Assembly (NCBI GenBank): GCA_002439805.1
Contig: DJPQ01000023.1
Span: 1 to 52,734, forward strand
From: Bacteroidales bacterium UBA6408
GTDB taxonomy: Bacteria; Bacteroidota; Bacteroidia; Bacteroidales; UBA932
DNA length: 52,734 nt
Direction: 5' to 3'
In this document: piece by piece, positions 43,239 through 50,955 of the stretch
How positions within the stretch are numbered: position 1 is the stretch's first letter
Layout of the letters: each line of letters starts with the position of its first letter
The notes under the pieces: generated by a model
Told to the model about the DNA's origin: nothing
Database searches by the model: none
Seen by the model: the letters and a program-made list of their open reading frames with translations, nothing else
Made by a program: the position numbers and the translations under genes

Positions 43239-43316
43239 TTATTCTAACCATTCAAAGCGACTATTATCTGGACACTCCTTTCATGATTATATTCGAATCC
43301 GATTTCCGTTGCCATA
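43239..43316 (-). pseudogene. Fragment of the WG protein's N-terminal repeat domain
   Basis: The minus-strand frame MATEIGFEYNHERSVQ, ending in TAA at 43239, resembles EIASKIGFEYNPEWNVQ of the nearby 44080-45774 protein. Only about 25 codons remain, so it looks like a relic of a second copy or a partial duplication. The rest of the 163-bp gap holds only tandem repeats. Confidence 0.5.
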
Positions 43317-43331
43317 ACGTATATCGTTCCC

Positions 43332-44072
43332 TTATCTTAATGATACAAGTCTCATAAAAGCGGAATATTCCAGTCCTTGTCTGTAGGAGCCAATCTGGCA
43401 GTGCTTGCTGGAGAATATGAAATGATGGAAATTGTTATCGTCCTTCTTATTTGGTGATGCCCAATAATTACCTGTTGTCAATCTACCTGCATTAAGAAGA
43501 TCATACCCATGAAGGTGTCTGTCCAGAGGGTCATTTTCCCAATCCCATTTGATTGCCGGCAATAGGATGCATCCAGCCTTTTCCAAAAATTTCATTGCGA
43601 CATAGTCGTACTTCAATTTAGAGAAGTCCGCGACTTTGTCGTTTATCCTAAGTTTTGGGGGCAATTCAACATTTTCCGGAAAAGTAAAATCGTCAGGGAA
43701 CAGCATGAAACATGCTGTTCCTCTGACGGTACACTTAATGAACCTCGCATTTTCCACTCCTGATACAGTTGAAGCATTCCTTTCGGACAAGAGAAACTTC
43801 CATTGACTTACGGACGGAATAAACCAATCATCTGGCAGAGACTCTTTCCACTGACTGAAAGAATCAGTTACATTGTCATTACGATAAGTCAGGACTTCTC
43901 CCTCATTCGTAATCTGGAACAAGTCTATATGAGGAAGGTACATTTCAGCATTCTCTGCTGCATAGACTGCAGTTTGTTGCTGCGCGAAGCTAAATGTGCC
44001 ATTGTAATATCTGACATTGCCAGGAGAGAAAATACCCTGCGTTTCTTTATCTATTGAAAATAACCCACTCAT
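43332..44072 (-). CDS. FISUMP/DUF1566-like domain protein
   Basis: This 246-residue protein starts at ATG 44072 (the preceding codon is TTG). The arrangement LPDDWFIPSVSQWKFLL, followed near the end by TTGNYWASPNKKDD and EYSAFMRLV, resembles the FISUMP ('Fibrobacter major paralogous') and DUF1566 family, where LPxGWxLPT..EW and YWSST..VR are hallmarks. It differs in having no signal peptide, so it is probably cytoplasmic or an unlinked domain. It starts 8 bp after the WG-repeat gene stop and is surely in the same transcript. No function is known. Confidence 0.65.
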   Translation of the reverse strand: MSGLFSIDKETQGIFSPGNVRYYNGTFSFAQQQTAVYAAENAEMYLPHIDLFQITNEGEVLTYRNDNVTDSFSQWKESLPDDWFIPSVSQWKFLLSERNASTVSGVENARFIKCTVRGTACFMLFPDDFTFPENVELPPKLRINDKVADFSKLKYDYVAMKFLEKAGCILLPAIKWDWENDPLDRHLHGYDLLNAGRLTTGNYWASPNKKDDNNFHHFIFSSKHCQIGSYRQGLEYSAFMRLVSLR

Positions 44073-44079
44073 CAATTAC

Positions 44080-45774
44080 CTACCAGTTTTCGTCGTCCTC
44101 GTCATCATATCCAGAACATCTTTCCTCCGGGAGGTCAATTTCCTCTCCATCCCAGAAAAGTCTTGCCGTACTATACTCAAACTCATTATCACCGAACCCA
44201 TCTCCCAAAAACTGTAGTGGACTATCGTCATAGAAAACATCCGGGGCATACCAGTTATCTGAACCCTCACCGGAGTTGCATACCTTAAGTTTTGAAGGGT
44301 CGAACTCATCAACGTCCTTAATGATGAGCCTATAGAATAATCCACAAGCACATGTAGCTCGTTTATAAATGGTTGTAATGCAATCTTCCTGCACTGTCTG
44401 GTCGGAATATTCAACATCTACTTCCTCCGGGCTAAATGTCACATCATCGTCATGTTCATGACAGCGATACTCTTTCCACCAGTCTTCGCCGGCAACAGGT
44501 GTCAGTGAAATTTCCTCGACATCGTCTATGTAGCAACGATGTTCTGTGCCATAATCGCTGAACATTTGTCTTTTAGAAATAGCTAATGCATATCCAATAT
44601 TGTCCTTACTCAGTTCATCAGCATCAATGAGTCCACTGGCACCTTCAAAATCGTCTTCACAGTATCCCATATCGTTATACTCCTCCTTCACGTACTCCAA
44701 AGCATCCTTCAGTGTGTCGGCATCCATTGGCATTGACTCTGAAAAATATGGATTGCACATTACGCGAAGAACGTAATATTGATTTTCACATGGTACGACC
44801 TCGTCCAGTTCCTTATTCACATACCCCCACTTTCCATCTCTTCTGACAAGGCACAAACCTGTGGTGTCATCAAATTCTCCGCAATAATCATACGGGAGTT
44901 CTTTTTCAATTACTCCGCCATTACCCAAAACATATTTGACCCCTGCCTTCTGGAGCACACACTTATCCTCTAACCAATGAGTGTCATAATCATCATATTC
45001 AAAAGGAAGAATTACCTTACCTTCAGAAGAAATGACTCCTATCTTTTTATTTCTCCAATCGCCCTGATTTGCGATGAAGTATTTGCCATCAGATATATAT
45101 GTAACATCACCATATTCAATAGGAACAATAACCTTTCCCGTAAAATCAATATAACCATATTTATCGGCTATCTTCACCTTATAAAAACCATCTACCCCCG
45201 GCCAAAGACTATCATATTGACATGGAATGACAACCTTGCCATTCTCATCCTTTAATCCGTATTTGCCATTTTCTTCGAATTCCTCCAAGTTATTGGTATT
45301 GCACGCTTCAACAGACGCCACAGGCTCAGAACATTTAGTTTCCTTCTTCAAATTTGGAGTCTTCAGAATCTTGTCAGCCTCTTCCTTATGTTCAATAAGG
45401 TAGTCAACAAGCTTTCTTCCAAACATCTGGACATTCCATTCCGGATTATATTCAAATCCGATTTTGGAAGCAATTTCACGGAGAGATGCCTTTACATTAC
45501 CTTTACTGAATCTTTGGCTGATTTCTATCACGCCGTTAGACCGTTTAATCATAACGATGTCTCCAAATTCAGCGAGATTTCCGTCTCCGAACTCCTTGAT
45601 GAGCTTTGCGCCCAGATGATGAGTATTCCATTTCGGGTCAACAGGGAAATTCCTTGACTCGGCAACTTCCCGCATCACCGCCATTCCGTTTCTCGGCACA
45701 CGCAGAACATCCACATGCCCGTTGTCGGCGATTTCTATCACATATTCGCCGGCAATTACAGATTTCTTTGCCAT
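44080..45774 (-). CDS. WG-repeat protein with duplicated N-terminal domain
   Basis: This 564-residue protein starts MAKKSVIAGEYVIEIADNGH at ATG 45774. Residues about 5-70 and 75-140 are two copies of one domain: NGHVDVLRVPRNGMAVMREV with DPKWNTHHLGAKLIKEF, and NGVIEISQRFSKGNVKASLR with NPEWNVQMFGRKLVDYL. Residues about 175-340 hold WG repeats (GKYGLKDENGKVVIPCQYD, DKYGYIDFTGKVIVPIEYG, GKWGYVNKELDEVVPCE). The C-terminal region is very acidic and ends SGYDDEDDENW. WG-repeat proteins are often linked to sensing or surface functions, but this one lacks a signal peptide. It is co-directional with and 8 bp from the FISUMP-like gene. Confidence 0.75.
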   Translation of the reverse strand: MAKKSVIAGEYVIEIADNGHVDVLRVPRNGMAVMREVAESRNFPVDPKWNTHHLGAKLIKEFGDGNLAEFGDIVMIKRSNGVIEISQRFSKGNVKASLREIASKIGFEYNPEWNVQMFGRKLVDYLIEHKEEADKILKTPNLKKETKCSEPVASVEACNTNNLEEFEENGKYGLKDENGKVVIPCQYDSLWPGVDGFYKVKIADKYGYIDFTGKVIVPIEYGDVTYISDGKYFIANQGDWRNKKIGVISSEGKVILPFEYDDYDTHWLEDKCVLQKAGVKYVLGNGGVIEKELPYDYCGEFDDTTGLCLVRRDGKWGYVNKELDEVVPCENQYYVLRVMCNPYFSESMPMDADTLKDALEYVKEEYNDMGYCEDDFEGASGLIDADELSKDNIGYALAISKRQMFSDYGTEHRCYIDDVEEISLTPVAGEDWWKEYRCHEHDDDVTFSPEEVDVEYSDQTVQEDCITTIYKRATCACGLFYRLIIKDVDEFDPSKLKVCNSGEGSDNWYAPDVFYDDSPLQFLGDGFGDNEFEYSTARLFWDGEEIDLPEERCSGYDDEDDENW

Positions 45775-45845
45775 AATTTTAGTATTAATTTGAATTAGTG
45801 TTTTTATTGAATCAGTAGTTGAATAATGATTAAAAGACATTTTTC

Positions 45846-47144
45846 TTAGAATGTGAAGCCGGCCTTCACCCCGACCGTAGGGGCATAAATATAGCTGACA
45901 GATGCAACTGCGATTTCACCTTTCCCGGCCGTTTCAAACAAAGGCCATGGAGTAAAGTCGAAGTCGGCAAGAAGATAGGCTGAACATCTGTTTCCTGCCC
46001 GGAAATTCACGCCCAGGCCGACATCAGCAAGAGGAATGCGCGAAATAGCATAGATTCCGCCGGAAACAGAAAGCATCGGCTGTACTCCGGTTCGCGTCAT
46101 ATATATCTTTCCGTTAAGGAATACCGGAACATCAAGCCTATGCTCCTTGAAATCACCATATTCAGGAATAAGCGAATCTCCTTCCACGAGCGGCGTGCGT
46201 GCATCATACAGGATTCCCGCGCCGACGCTTAAAGAACCGATATAACCAAAGCTGTAACCGATTGACCATGTTGCCTGCAGCGGAGACAAATCTCCGTATT
46301 TCCGCTTACCTGAGTTTTGAAACACTGCCGACCAAACATACAGCTGATAGCCATAGGAAAGTTCAAAGGTATTGACAAGTCCATGATTCCTGTATTTTCG
46401 GTCATATTCGGTGGTGGCGTTCTTCCGTGCGGTTTTCTTGGCCTCACGGACTCTTTTTGCCTCCAGATCGGCTATGCTGTCCCTGACAAACTCTGCACGT
46501 AGCCGTTCCATATCCTCCCGTTCAGCCTCCGCTCTACGCACCGATTTTTTACGGGAAGTTTCAGCGTACCATCGCTCTTTTTCCGCCACCTGTGCAGTTT
46601 TCTTCAATAGAGCGAGACTGTCGGAGACTTCCTTCTGCCTAGCAGCATATGCATCTTGTCGTTCCTTTTCTGCCTTTTGTGCAGCCTTTTTCAATAGAGC
46701 GAGACTGTCGGAGACTTCCTTCTGCCTAGCAGCATCTGCTTTCAGCCGCTCCTTCTCCGCTTTCTGAGCGACCTTCTTCAGCTGGGCAAGGCTATCGGCG
46801 ACTTCCTTTTCCCGCAACTGCCTCTGAGCCGCAAGACGCTTCTCATAATCCTTGTCAACTTTCAGTGTGAAGACCAGATAGGAGCCGTCAACTTCAAGAC
46901 TGTGCGAAATGAAGCCGTCGAGACTTGCCGTTATTTTCTTGCTGAACTGAGGGATGCTCATCTGGAAAGTTCCGTCCCTCAATGTCTCGGTTTTCTCCCC
47001 TGACATATCTGCCAAAATCACAACTCCCTCCATAGGCTTGCGGGAATCATCAAAGACAACGCCCCTTACAACCCGGTTGTTCTGTGCCGACACCGTCAAA
47101 GAGAGCAGCACCGGCACGACTGCCAAGAACCAACGCTTCATCAT
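45846..47144 (-). CDS. CarboxypepD_reg / coiled-coil / outer-membrane barrel protein
   Basis: This 432-residue protein has signal peptide FLAVVPVLLSLTVSAQ. Residues about 25-95 form a CarboxypepD_reg-like domain (RGVVFDDSRKPMEGVVILAD). Residues about 100-240 form a long charged coiled coil with three 29-residue units around EKEVADSLAQLKK, QKEVSDSLALLKK and QKEVSDSLALLKKT. Residues about 245-432 form an outer-membrane beta-barrel ending in GVKAGFTF. The layout suggests an outer-membrane protein with a periplasmic coiled coil. Two of the 29-codon units have nearly identical DNA 87 bp apart, a recent duplication. It follows the small lipoprotein gene by 16 bp. Confidence 0.78.
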   Translation of the reverse strand: MMKRWFLAVVPVLLSLTVSAQNNRVVRGVVFDDSRKPMEGVVILADMSGEKTETLRDGTFQMSIPQFSKKITASLDGFISHSLEVDGSYLVFTLKVDKDYEKRLAAQRQLREKEVADSLAQLKKVAQKAEKERLKADAARQKEVSDSLALLKKAAQKAEKERQDAYAARQKEVSDSLALLKKTAQVAEKERWYAETSRKKSVRRAEAEREDMERLRAEFVRDSIADLEAKRVREAKKTARKNATTEYDRKYRNHGLVNTFELSYGYQLYVWSAVFQNSGKRKYGDLSPLQATWSIGYSFGYIGSLSVGAGILYDARTPLVEGDSLIPEYGDFKEHRLDVPVFLNGKIYMTRTGVQPMLSVSGGIYAISRIPLADVGLGVNFRAGNRCSAYLLADFDFTPWPLFETAGKGEIAVASVSYIYAPTVGVKAGFTF

Positions 47145-47160
47145 TTATGCAACTTTATCA

Positions 47161-47610
47161 TTATTTCTTCTTGAACGGCAGGGATATAGCCGGCTTTTTC
47201 TCCGCGCCGGCCGGAGCCGTTGCCGGGATTGTCTTCAGGTAGTCATCACCGGGATTCCTGAAATTCACATATTTAGCCGGGTAACCTGTAACGGTGATAG
47301 ATTCAATCTGCCCGTCTGACGCATACTTGACCTGCGTCTCCAGAGCGACGAGCAAGTCCCACCCGCCATTAGCATCCAAAGCCTCACGGACAGCAGACGA
47401 AACGACATTGTCATAGCCGCCAAGCCTTACGCTCTCAGAAGGCATCATAAAGTAAGTAATCCGATTCGGGGCAACCTCAATGTCAGCGAACAGACCGGCC
47501 ACGGGTTGCAGTGAAATTTCCTTTGTAGTTGATGTATTCACCAGTTTTACACCGGAAGAGCATGAGGCGAAGGCGAGGACTGCCGCAAAGAGGACAAGAG
47601 TCTTTTTCAT
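47161..47610 (-). CDS. Small hypothetical lipoprotein
   Basis: This 149-residue protein has lipoprotein signal MKKTLVLFAAVLAFASC. The mature part has IEVAPNRITYFMMPSESVRL, VSSAVREALDANGGWDLLVA, IESITVTGYPAKYVNFRNPG and a basic end (LPFKKK). A short alpha/beta lipoprotein with this layout is common in Bacteroidota but its function is unknown to me. It is the first gene of the minus-strand cluster and lies 16 bp upstream of the outer-membrane barrel gene, so the two products may act together in the envelope. The terminator of the 6S-like RNA lies just upstream. Confidence 0.72.
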   Translation of the reverse strand: MKKTLVLFAAVLAFASCSSGVKLVNTSTTKEISLQPVAGLFADIEVAPNRITYFMMPSESVRLGGYDNVVSSAVREALDANGGWDLLVALETQVKYASDGQIESITVTGYPAKYVNFRNPGDDYLKTIPATAPAGAEKKPAISLPFKKK

Positions 47611-47657
47611 AATAAGTTAATTGTCTAAGTAATATTAGTTTATGTTATTATTCGCAC

Positions 47658-47894
47658 AAAAAAGGACACGAACATCGTTGTTCTTGTCCTCTTATCAGGT
47701 CTTAGACTACCCTCCTCATGAACAAGCAACAATGCCCGTGTCCTGGATATCGGGTATGAGACCATATACCAATATCTATGGACACAAGCGTTGTCACTGT
47801 CCGCCGATAAGGAATCAAAGTGTCTAAGTTTGATAAGAAGGCGGAAACGTTGAAACGCTCTATGTCTTTGCTCCGCACACTTTTCTGATGGCGA
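47658..47894 (-). ncRNA. 6S-like RNA (ssrS candidate)
   Basis: A -7 element TATCTTTG lies at 47901-47908. The transcript would end at an intrinsic terminator: GGACAAGAACA pairs with TGTTCGTGTCC (47664-47689), then TTTTTT. In between, CTTATCA and CTTAGAC pair with TGATAAG and GTCTAAG near the 3' end. An unpaired central region follows, then a long apical stem (ACAA-GC-GTGTCC with GGACAC-GC-TTGT, and GATATTGG with CCGATATC). A long rod with a central bubble is the hallmark of 6S RNA, which traps RNA polymerase. The family call rests on this fold and on a sense that the sequence is conserved in Bacteroidales; I cannot search. Confidence 0.58.
47664..47689 (-). terminator. Intrinsic terminator of the 6S-like RNA
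   Basis: An 11-bp stem, one G·T or mismatch allowed, with a 4-base loop and six T following on the minus strand (47658-47663). Confidence 0.82.
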
Positions 47895-47900
47895 AGCACG

Positions 47901-47908
47901 CAAAGATA
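47901..47908 (-). promoter_or_regulatory. -7 element TATCTTTG for the 6S-like RNA
   Basis: Minus-strand match to TAnnTTTG, placing the start point near 47894, with a TTGG about 22 bp upstream as a possible -33 element. Confidence 0.55.
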
Positions 47909-47986
47909 TAAAGAATTTTCAACATTATATCCAACAATGTCAAAGATTAACAAAAATCCGGAACTTCCGCCCGTACCAGAGGCATC

Positions 47987-48058
47987 GTTTCCGGTCGCAA
48001 AGTTCCGAAAAAGCACATCCCCGTGAAAGCTTTACGCAGTCCTTGTTGGTCCATAATT
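47987..48058. repeat. 72-bp direct repeat, copy 1
   Basis: It is about 90% identical to 50239-50311, containing CGCAAAGTTCCGAAAAAGCA and CATCCCCGTGAAAG. The two copies flank the Rpn nuclease gene and the neighbouring lipoprotein in the same orientation. The rest of the gap to 48319 holds a hairpin (ATCCG-TGAAT/ATTCA-CGGAT, 48247-48276) and no recognised gene. Confidence 0.85.
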
Positions 48059-48319
48059 AAAAAAAACGCAAATTGTTGCATTCACGGCAATTCAGCGGAT
48101 ATATACAGTGCCTCTCCACATTATATACTAATTGTCAATAACTTAAGACGACAAACAGGCACAAGAGGCATTCTGACTTTGCGCAAACTTTTTGAAATTA
48201 TCGGGCAACAATCCACAGCACGCACGCCTACAAGGCCGATTTTCAACTTTATCCGCTGAATATTTCATTCAACGGATAGTTATTCTTTCCTTTGCCACGT
48301 AAACTTTAACAGAGATTTT

Positions 48320-49306
48320 ATGGACAACTATGCAACAACAGAAAATGAGTCGGTCTTTGTCGATTTGACATACGACGCCGGGTTCAAGGCCGTATTCGCC
48401 GACGAATCAAACAAATGGCTGCTTGTAAGGCTTTTGAATTACGTATTACCCTCTGAGGCGCAGGTACGTGACATCACAAGGTATCTTGACAGGGAGCAAG
48501 GCAAAGACACTCCGGACGGGAAAAGGGCACAATTCGACCTGATTTGTGAAGGCATGAACGGGGAACGCTTCATCGTGGAATTGCAGAGAAGCTATGAGGC
48601 AGCATTCTTCCAACGATGCGTCTATTATGCATCAGGAGCGTACCACATCAGTCTGAAAGAGAAAGAGTTGTATTCGAAGCTCCGGCCTGTGTATTCAATC
48701 GGATTCCTCAATTATTCGCTTCCTCACGAGAACGATGAGCAGTGGGACACGAACAATCTCATTTCAAACTATGTTTTTACAGAAAAACGCACCGGAGAGG
48801 TTGCAACTCCAACGATTTCAGTTACCTTTGTGGAGTTGAAAAGGTTTGCCAAAAGCATGGATGACTGCAAGAGTGAACTCGATTGGCTTTTGTATGTGTT
48901 CCGGAACAGCAGTTCTTTCACTAAAGTGCCGGACAGGATTCGTAAAATGCCGTTTTTCACAAAGTTGCTCGAAGCGTGCAGAATTGCAGCCTTTCCGGAA
49001 AACAAGAAACTTTATTATGAACGGGATATGATGCTTGAAAGAGACATTATTGCACAGCGCGAATATGCGCAGCAGAGCGGTTTTGCCGATGGCTTGGAGA
49101 AAGGGACTAAAGAGGGGCTTAAAAGAGGATTCGCGCAAGGGATTGAGCGGGGAATCAAGCAGGGAATCGAGCAGGGAATCGAGCAGGGAAAGAAAGCCAA
49201 CAAAATCGAGAATGCCAGGAACTTTCTCAAAGCAGGGGTTTCCCCGGAAATTATAGCAAGTTGTGTCGGAATTAGTCTTGATGAGCTCAAATCACTTTTA
49301 GACTAA
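48320..49306 (+). CDS. Rpn-family PD-(D/E)XK nuclease (transposase-like)
   Basis: This 328-residue protein begins MDNYATTENESVFVDLTYDA. The Rpn/PDDEXK family pattern is clear: DLTYDAGFKAVFADESNKWL, AQFDLICEGMNGERFIVELQ (catalytic Asp and Glu-x-Gln) and FFQRCVYYASGAYHISLKEK. After a helical middle, the C-terminus has a repetitive coil (GIERGIKQGIEQGIEQGKK) and a short helix-turn-helix-like end (KAGVSPEIIASCVGISLDEL). Rpn proteins are endonucleases that promote RecA-independent recombination in E. coli; many Bacteroidota copies are labelled transposases without evidence of mobility. A bidirectional terminator follows. Confidence 0.88.
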   Translation: MDNYATTENESVFVDLTYDAGFKAVFADESNKWLLVRLLNYVLPSEAQVRDITRYLDREQGKDTPDGKRAQFDLICEGMNGERFIVELQRSYEAAFFQRCVYYASGAYHISLKEKELYSKLRPVYSIGFLNYSLPHENDEQWDTNNLISNYVFTEKRTGEVATPTISVTFVELKRFAKSMDDCKSELDWLLYVFRNSSSFTKVPDRIRKMPFFTKLLEACRIAAFPENKKLYYERDMMLERDIIAQREYAQQSGFADGLEKGTKEGLKRGFAQGIERGIKQGIEQGIEQGKKANKIENARNFLKAGVSPEIIASCVGISLDELKSLLD

Positions 49307-49330
49307 ACGATTTACATTGAATTTATTCGG

Positions 49331-49369
49331 AAAAGGCCGAAGAGACAAGCCGTGTCTCCTCAGCCTTTT
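49331..49369. terminator. Bidirectional terminator between convergent genes
   Basis: AAAAGGC (49331-49337) pairs with GCCTTTT (49363-49369), with an inner GAGAC/GTCTC stem. The A- and T-rich flanks suit termination from both the nuclease gene (plus) and the lipoprotein gene (minus). Confidence 0.72.
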
Positions 49370-49396
49370 GACATTATTCATCCACGCAATTACGCC

Positions 49397-50182
49397 CTAA
49401 TATGAAATGTCTGCCGCTGCGGAAGAGAGCTTTGATGTGATTTTCAGATACCTTGACATTTGCGATGAAGACAGATTATCCTCGGCCTTGTCCAATTTAT
49501 CGCTGAGTTCCTGAGCGTCTTCAAGCATTTCCTCGACCTCTTCCATTGTCTCCATGTCCCCGTTCGTTGCTTTCTTGAGACAGGAGATGTAATTATCCAC
49601 ATAGGACTCATAGTCGTCAAGAATGTCATCCCAGTCTTCCGACGCGCCCGAGGCGGATGCATTAGAAGAACTCTTGCCGGCAGCATTTTTGGCATATAAA
49701 TCAATTGTTATGTCAAAGTCGTCAATCTGATTCACGATATCCGGATTTTCGTTCAGCAGAGGATAGGAGAATCTGAATGCAGTACTCTCCCCGACAGAAG
49801 AGTTCAGCAGCTTATTGACGACATCGGTGTCCTCAAGTTGGAAGTTTATGCGGTCGCCTTTTGAATCTTTCATATACAGTCCGTCATTTGTCACGGAAAG
49901 ACAGACTTCATCAACTTTGTCAAGCGAAAAATCTATCGTCTTTATCATCTTGACAGGCACATCCACCATTATCTTCTTTCCCTTAATCATAAACTTGAAC
50001 ACTCCGCCGTCAACTGCGAAATAGTCCTCGCTGTCCTCTGTCCGGTCAAACCACCCGGTTCCAAATGAAATGCTGCCATAGACTTCTACATCACGGACGC
50101 TGACTTCCTTCACCGGTCCGCCGCAACCGCACACCACAGAGAGCGCGCCAATAAACACAAATAGTTTGTAAATCTTTTTCAT
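49397..50182 (-). CDS. Hypothetical lipoprotein with C-terminal coiled coil
   Basis: This 261-residue protein starts at ATG 50182; a longer frame to 50269 runs into the direct repeat and breaks the signal peptide. The lipobox is VVCGC in MKKIYKLFVFIGALSVVCGC. The mature part is beta-rich (VEVYGSISFGTGWFDRTEDS, DVPVKMIKTIDFSLDKVDEV). Residues about 180-195 are Ser/Ala-rich and the C-terminus is an acidic coiled coil (EEVEEMLEDAQELSDKLDKA). The family is not recognised. It converges with the nuclease gene and lies beside the helix-turn-helix/kinase pair, which may be functionally related. Confidence 0.7.
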   Translation of the reverse strand: MKKIYKLFVFIGALSVVCGCGGPVKEVSVRDVEVYGSISFGTGWFDRTEDSEDYFAVDGGVFKFMIKGKKIMVDVPVKMIKTIDFSLDKVDEVCLSVTNDGLYMKDSKGDRINFQLEDTDVVNKLLNSSVGESTAFRFSYPLLNENPDIVNQIDDFDITIDLYAKNAAGKSSSNASASGASEDWDDILDDYESYVDNYISCLKKATNGDMETMEEVEEMLEDAQELSDKLDKAEDNLSSSQMSRYLKITSKLSSAAADISY

Positions 50183-50238
50183 AAGAATTAAATGATTATA
50201 ATCGCCTACTCTCTTACGAGGTTTTCGGCCTCCCCTCA

Positions 50239-50311
50239 GTTTTCCGGCCGCAAAGTTCCGAAAAAGCACATCCCCGTGAAAGTCTTCCGCAGTCCTTGTT
50301 AGTCCATAATT
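50239..50311. repeat. 73-bp direct repeat, copy 2
   Basis: The second copy of the 47987-48058 repeat, located between the divergent lipoprotein and helix-turn-helix genes. On the minus strand both copies contain GGAACTTTGCG, close to a -7 element, so the repeat may include a promoter. Confidence 0.85.
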
Positions 50312-50385
50312 TGGAAATTATGCGGATAGAGGATAATTTTGCAGAGGTTCTCATGGAGAGAGGACAAACATCGGGAGAATATGCC

Positions 50386-50955
50386 ATGAACAACGAATCT
50401 TTGGAAATAATAGAACTGCGGAAGAAAATCGAGGAGTCGGTCGGACGGGTGATGCATACGCCGGCGGACTTCGACTTCCTCAGCGGAGCCGTATGGGAAA
50501 GGATACGGGAATATATCAGTCCTACTACGCTGAAGAGGACTTGGGGATATCTGGACGGAGTGAAGAACATCCGGTTCTCGACGCTTGAGACTCTTGCGCG
50601 TTTCGCGGGGTTCAAGGGCTGGGACAACTATCTGGCCGAAAGGAAGTTCGAGCAGGAGCAGAACTCCGCAGTCGTTTCAGAGGGTGTCATCGAGGCGGCG
50701 CGGCTGGCGGAGGGTGATGTCGTGGAGGTGGAATGGAAGCCGGACAGGAGGGTGCGGTTCAGGCATCTCGGCGGCGGCCGGTTCGAGGTTGTGGAGTCAG
50801 TCAACTCGCATCTTGATGTCGGAGACACGGGTTCGGTGATGCTGTTCGTGCTCGGGGAGCCTCTGCTTCTGAGCGGGCTGAGTCACAGGGGCAGGACCGG
50901 GCTGACCTATCTCTGCGGCGGGAAAGGCGGGATTACCACATTGTCATCTATCTGA
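50386..50955 (+). CDS. Bacteroidota helix-turn-helix regulatory protein
   Basis: This protein of about 189 residues is given from ATG 50386 (MNNESLEIIELRKKIEESVG); an in-frame ATG at 50320 is also possible. The N-terminal part, with FDFLSGAVWERIREYISPTT and LKRTWGYLDG followed by RFSTLETLARFAGFKGWDNY, is the HTH-like domain common in Bacteroidota proteins. The C-terminal part is a small beta-domain (EGDVVEVEWKPDRRVRFRHL, VGDTGSVMLFVLGEPLLLSG). Such genes are often next to Ser/Thr kinases. Here the stop overlaps the convergent kinase gene end by 12 bp. A regulatory partnership with the kinase is inferred. Confidence 0.78.
   Translation: MNNESLEIIELRKKIEESVGRVMHTPADFDFLSGAVWERIREYISPTTLKRTWGYLDGVKNIRFSTLETLARFAGFKGWDNYLAERKFEQEQNSAVVSEGVIEAARLAEGDVVEVEWKPDRRVRFRHLGGGRFEVVESVNSHLDVGDTGSVMLFVLGEPLLLSGLSHRGRTGLTYLCGGKGGITTLSSI

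Noticed and set aside
47640..47903. Small Arg/His-rich proteins in the gap upstream of 47610
   Set aside because: The DNA folds as a rod-shaped RNA with its own promoter and terminator, so the reading frames are treated as spurious.
48320..49306. Rpn nuclease gene considered as a complete insertion sequence
   Set aside because: No terminal inverted repeats or target duplications are visible; the flanking 72-bp repeats are direct and also enclose an unrelated lipoprotein gene.
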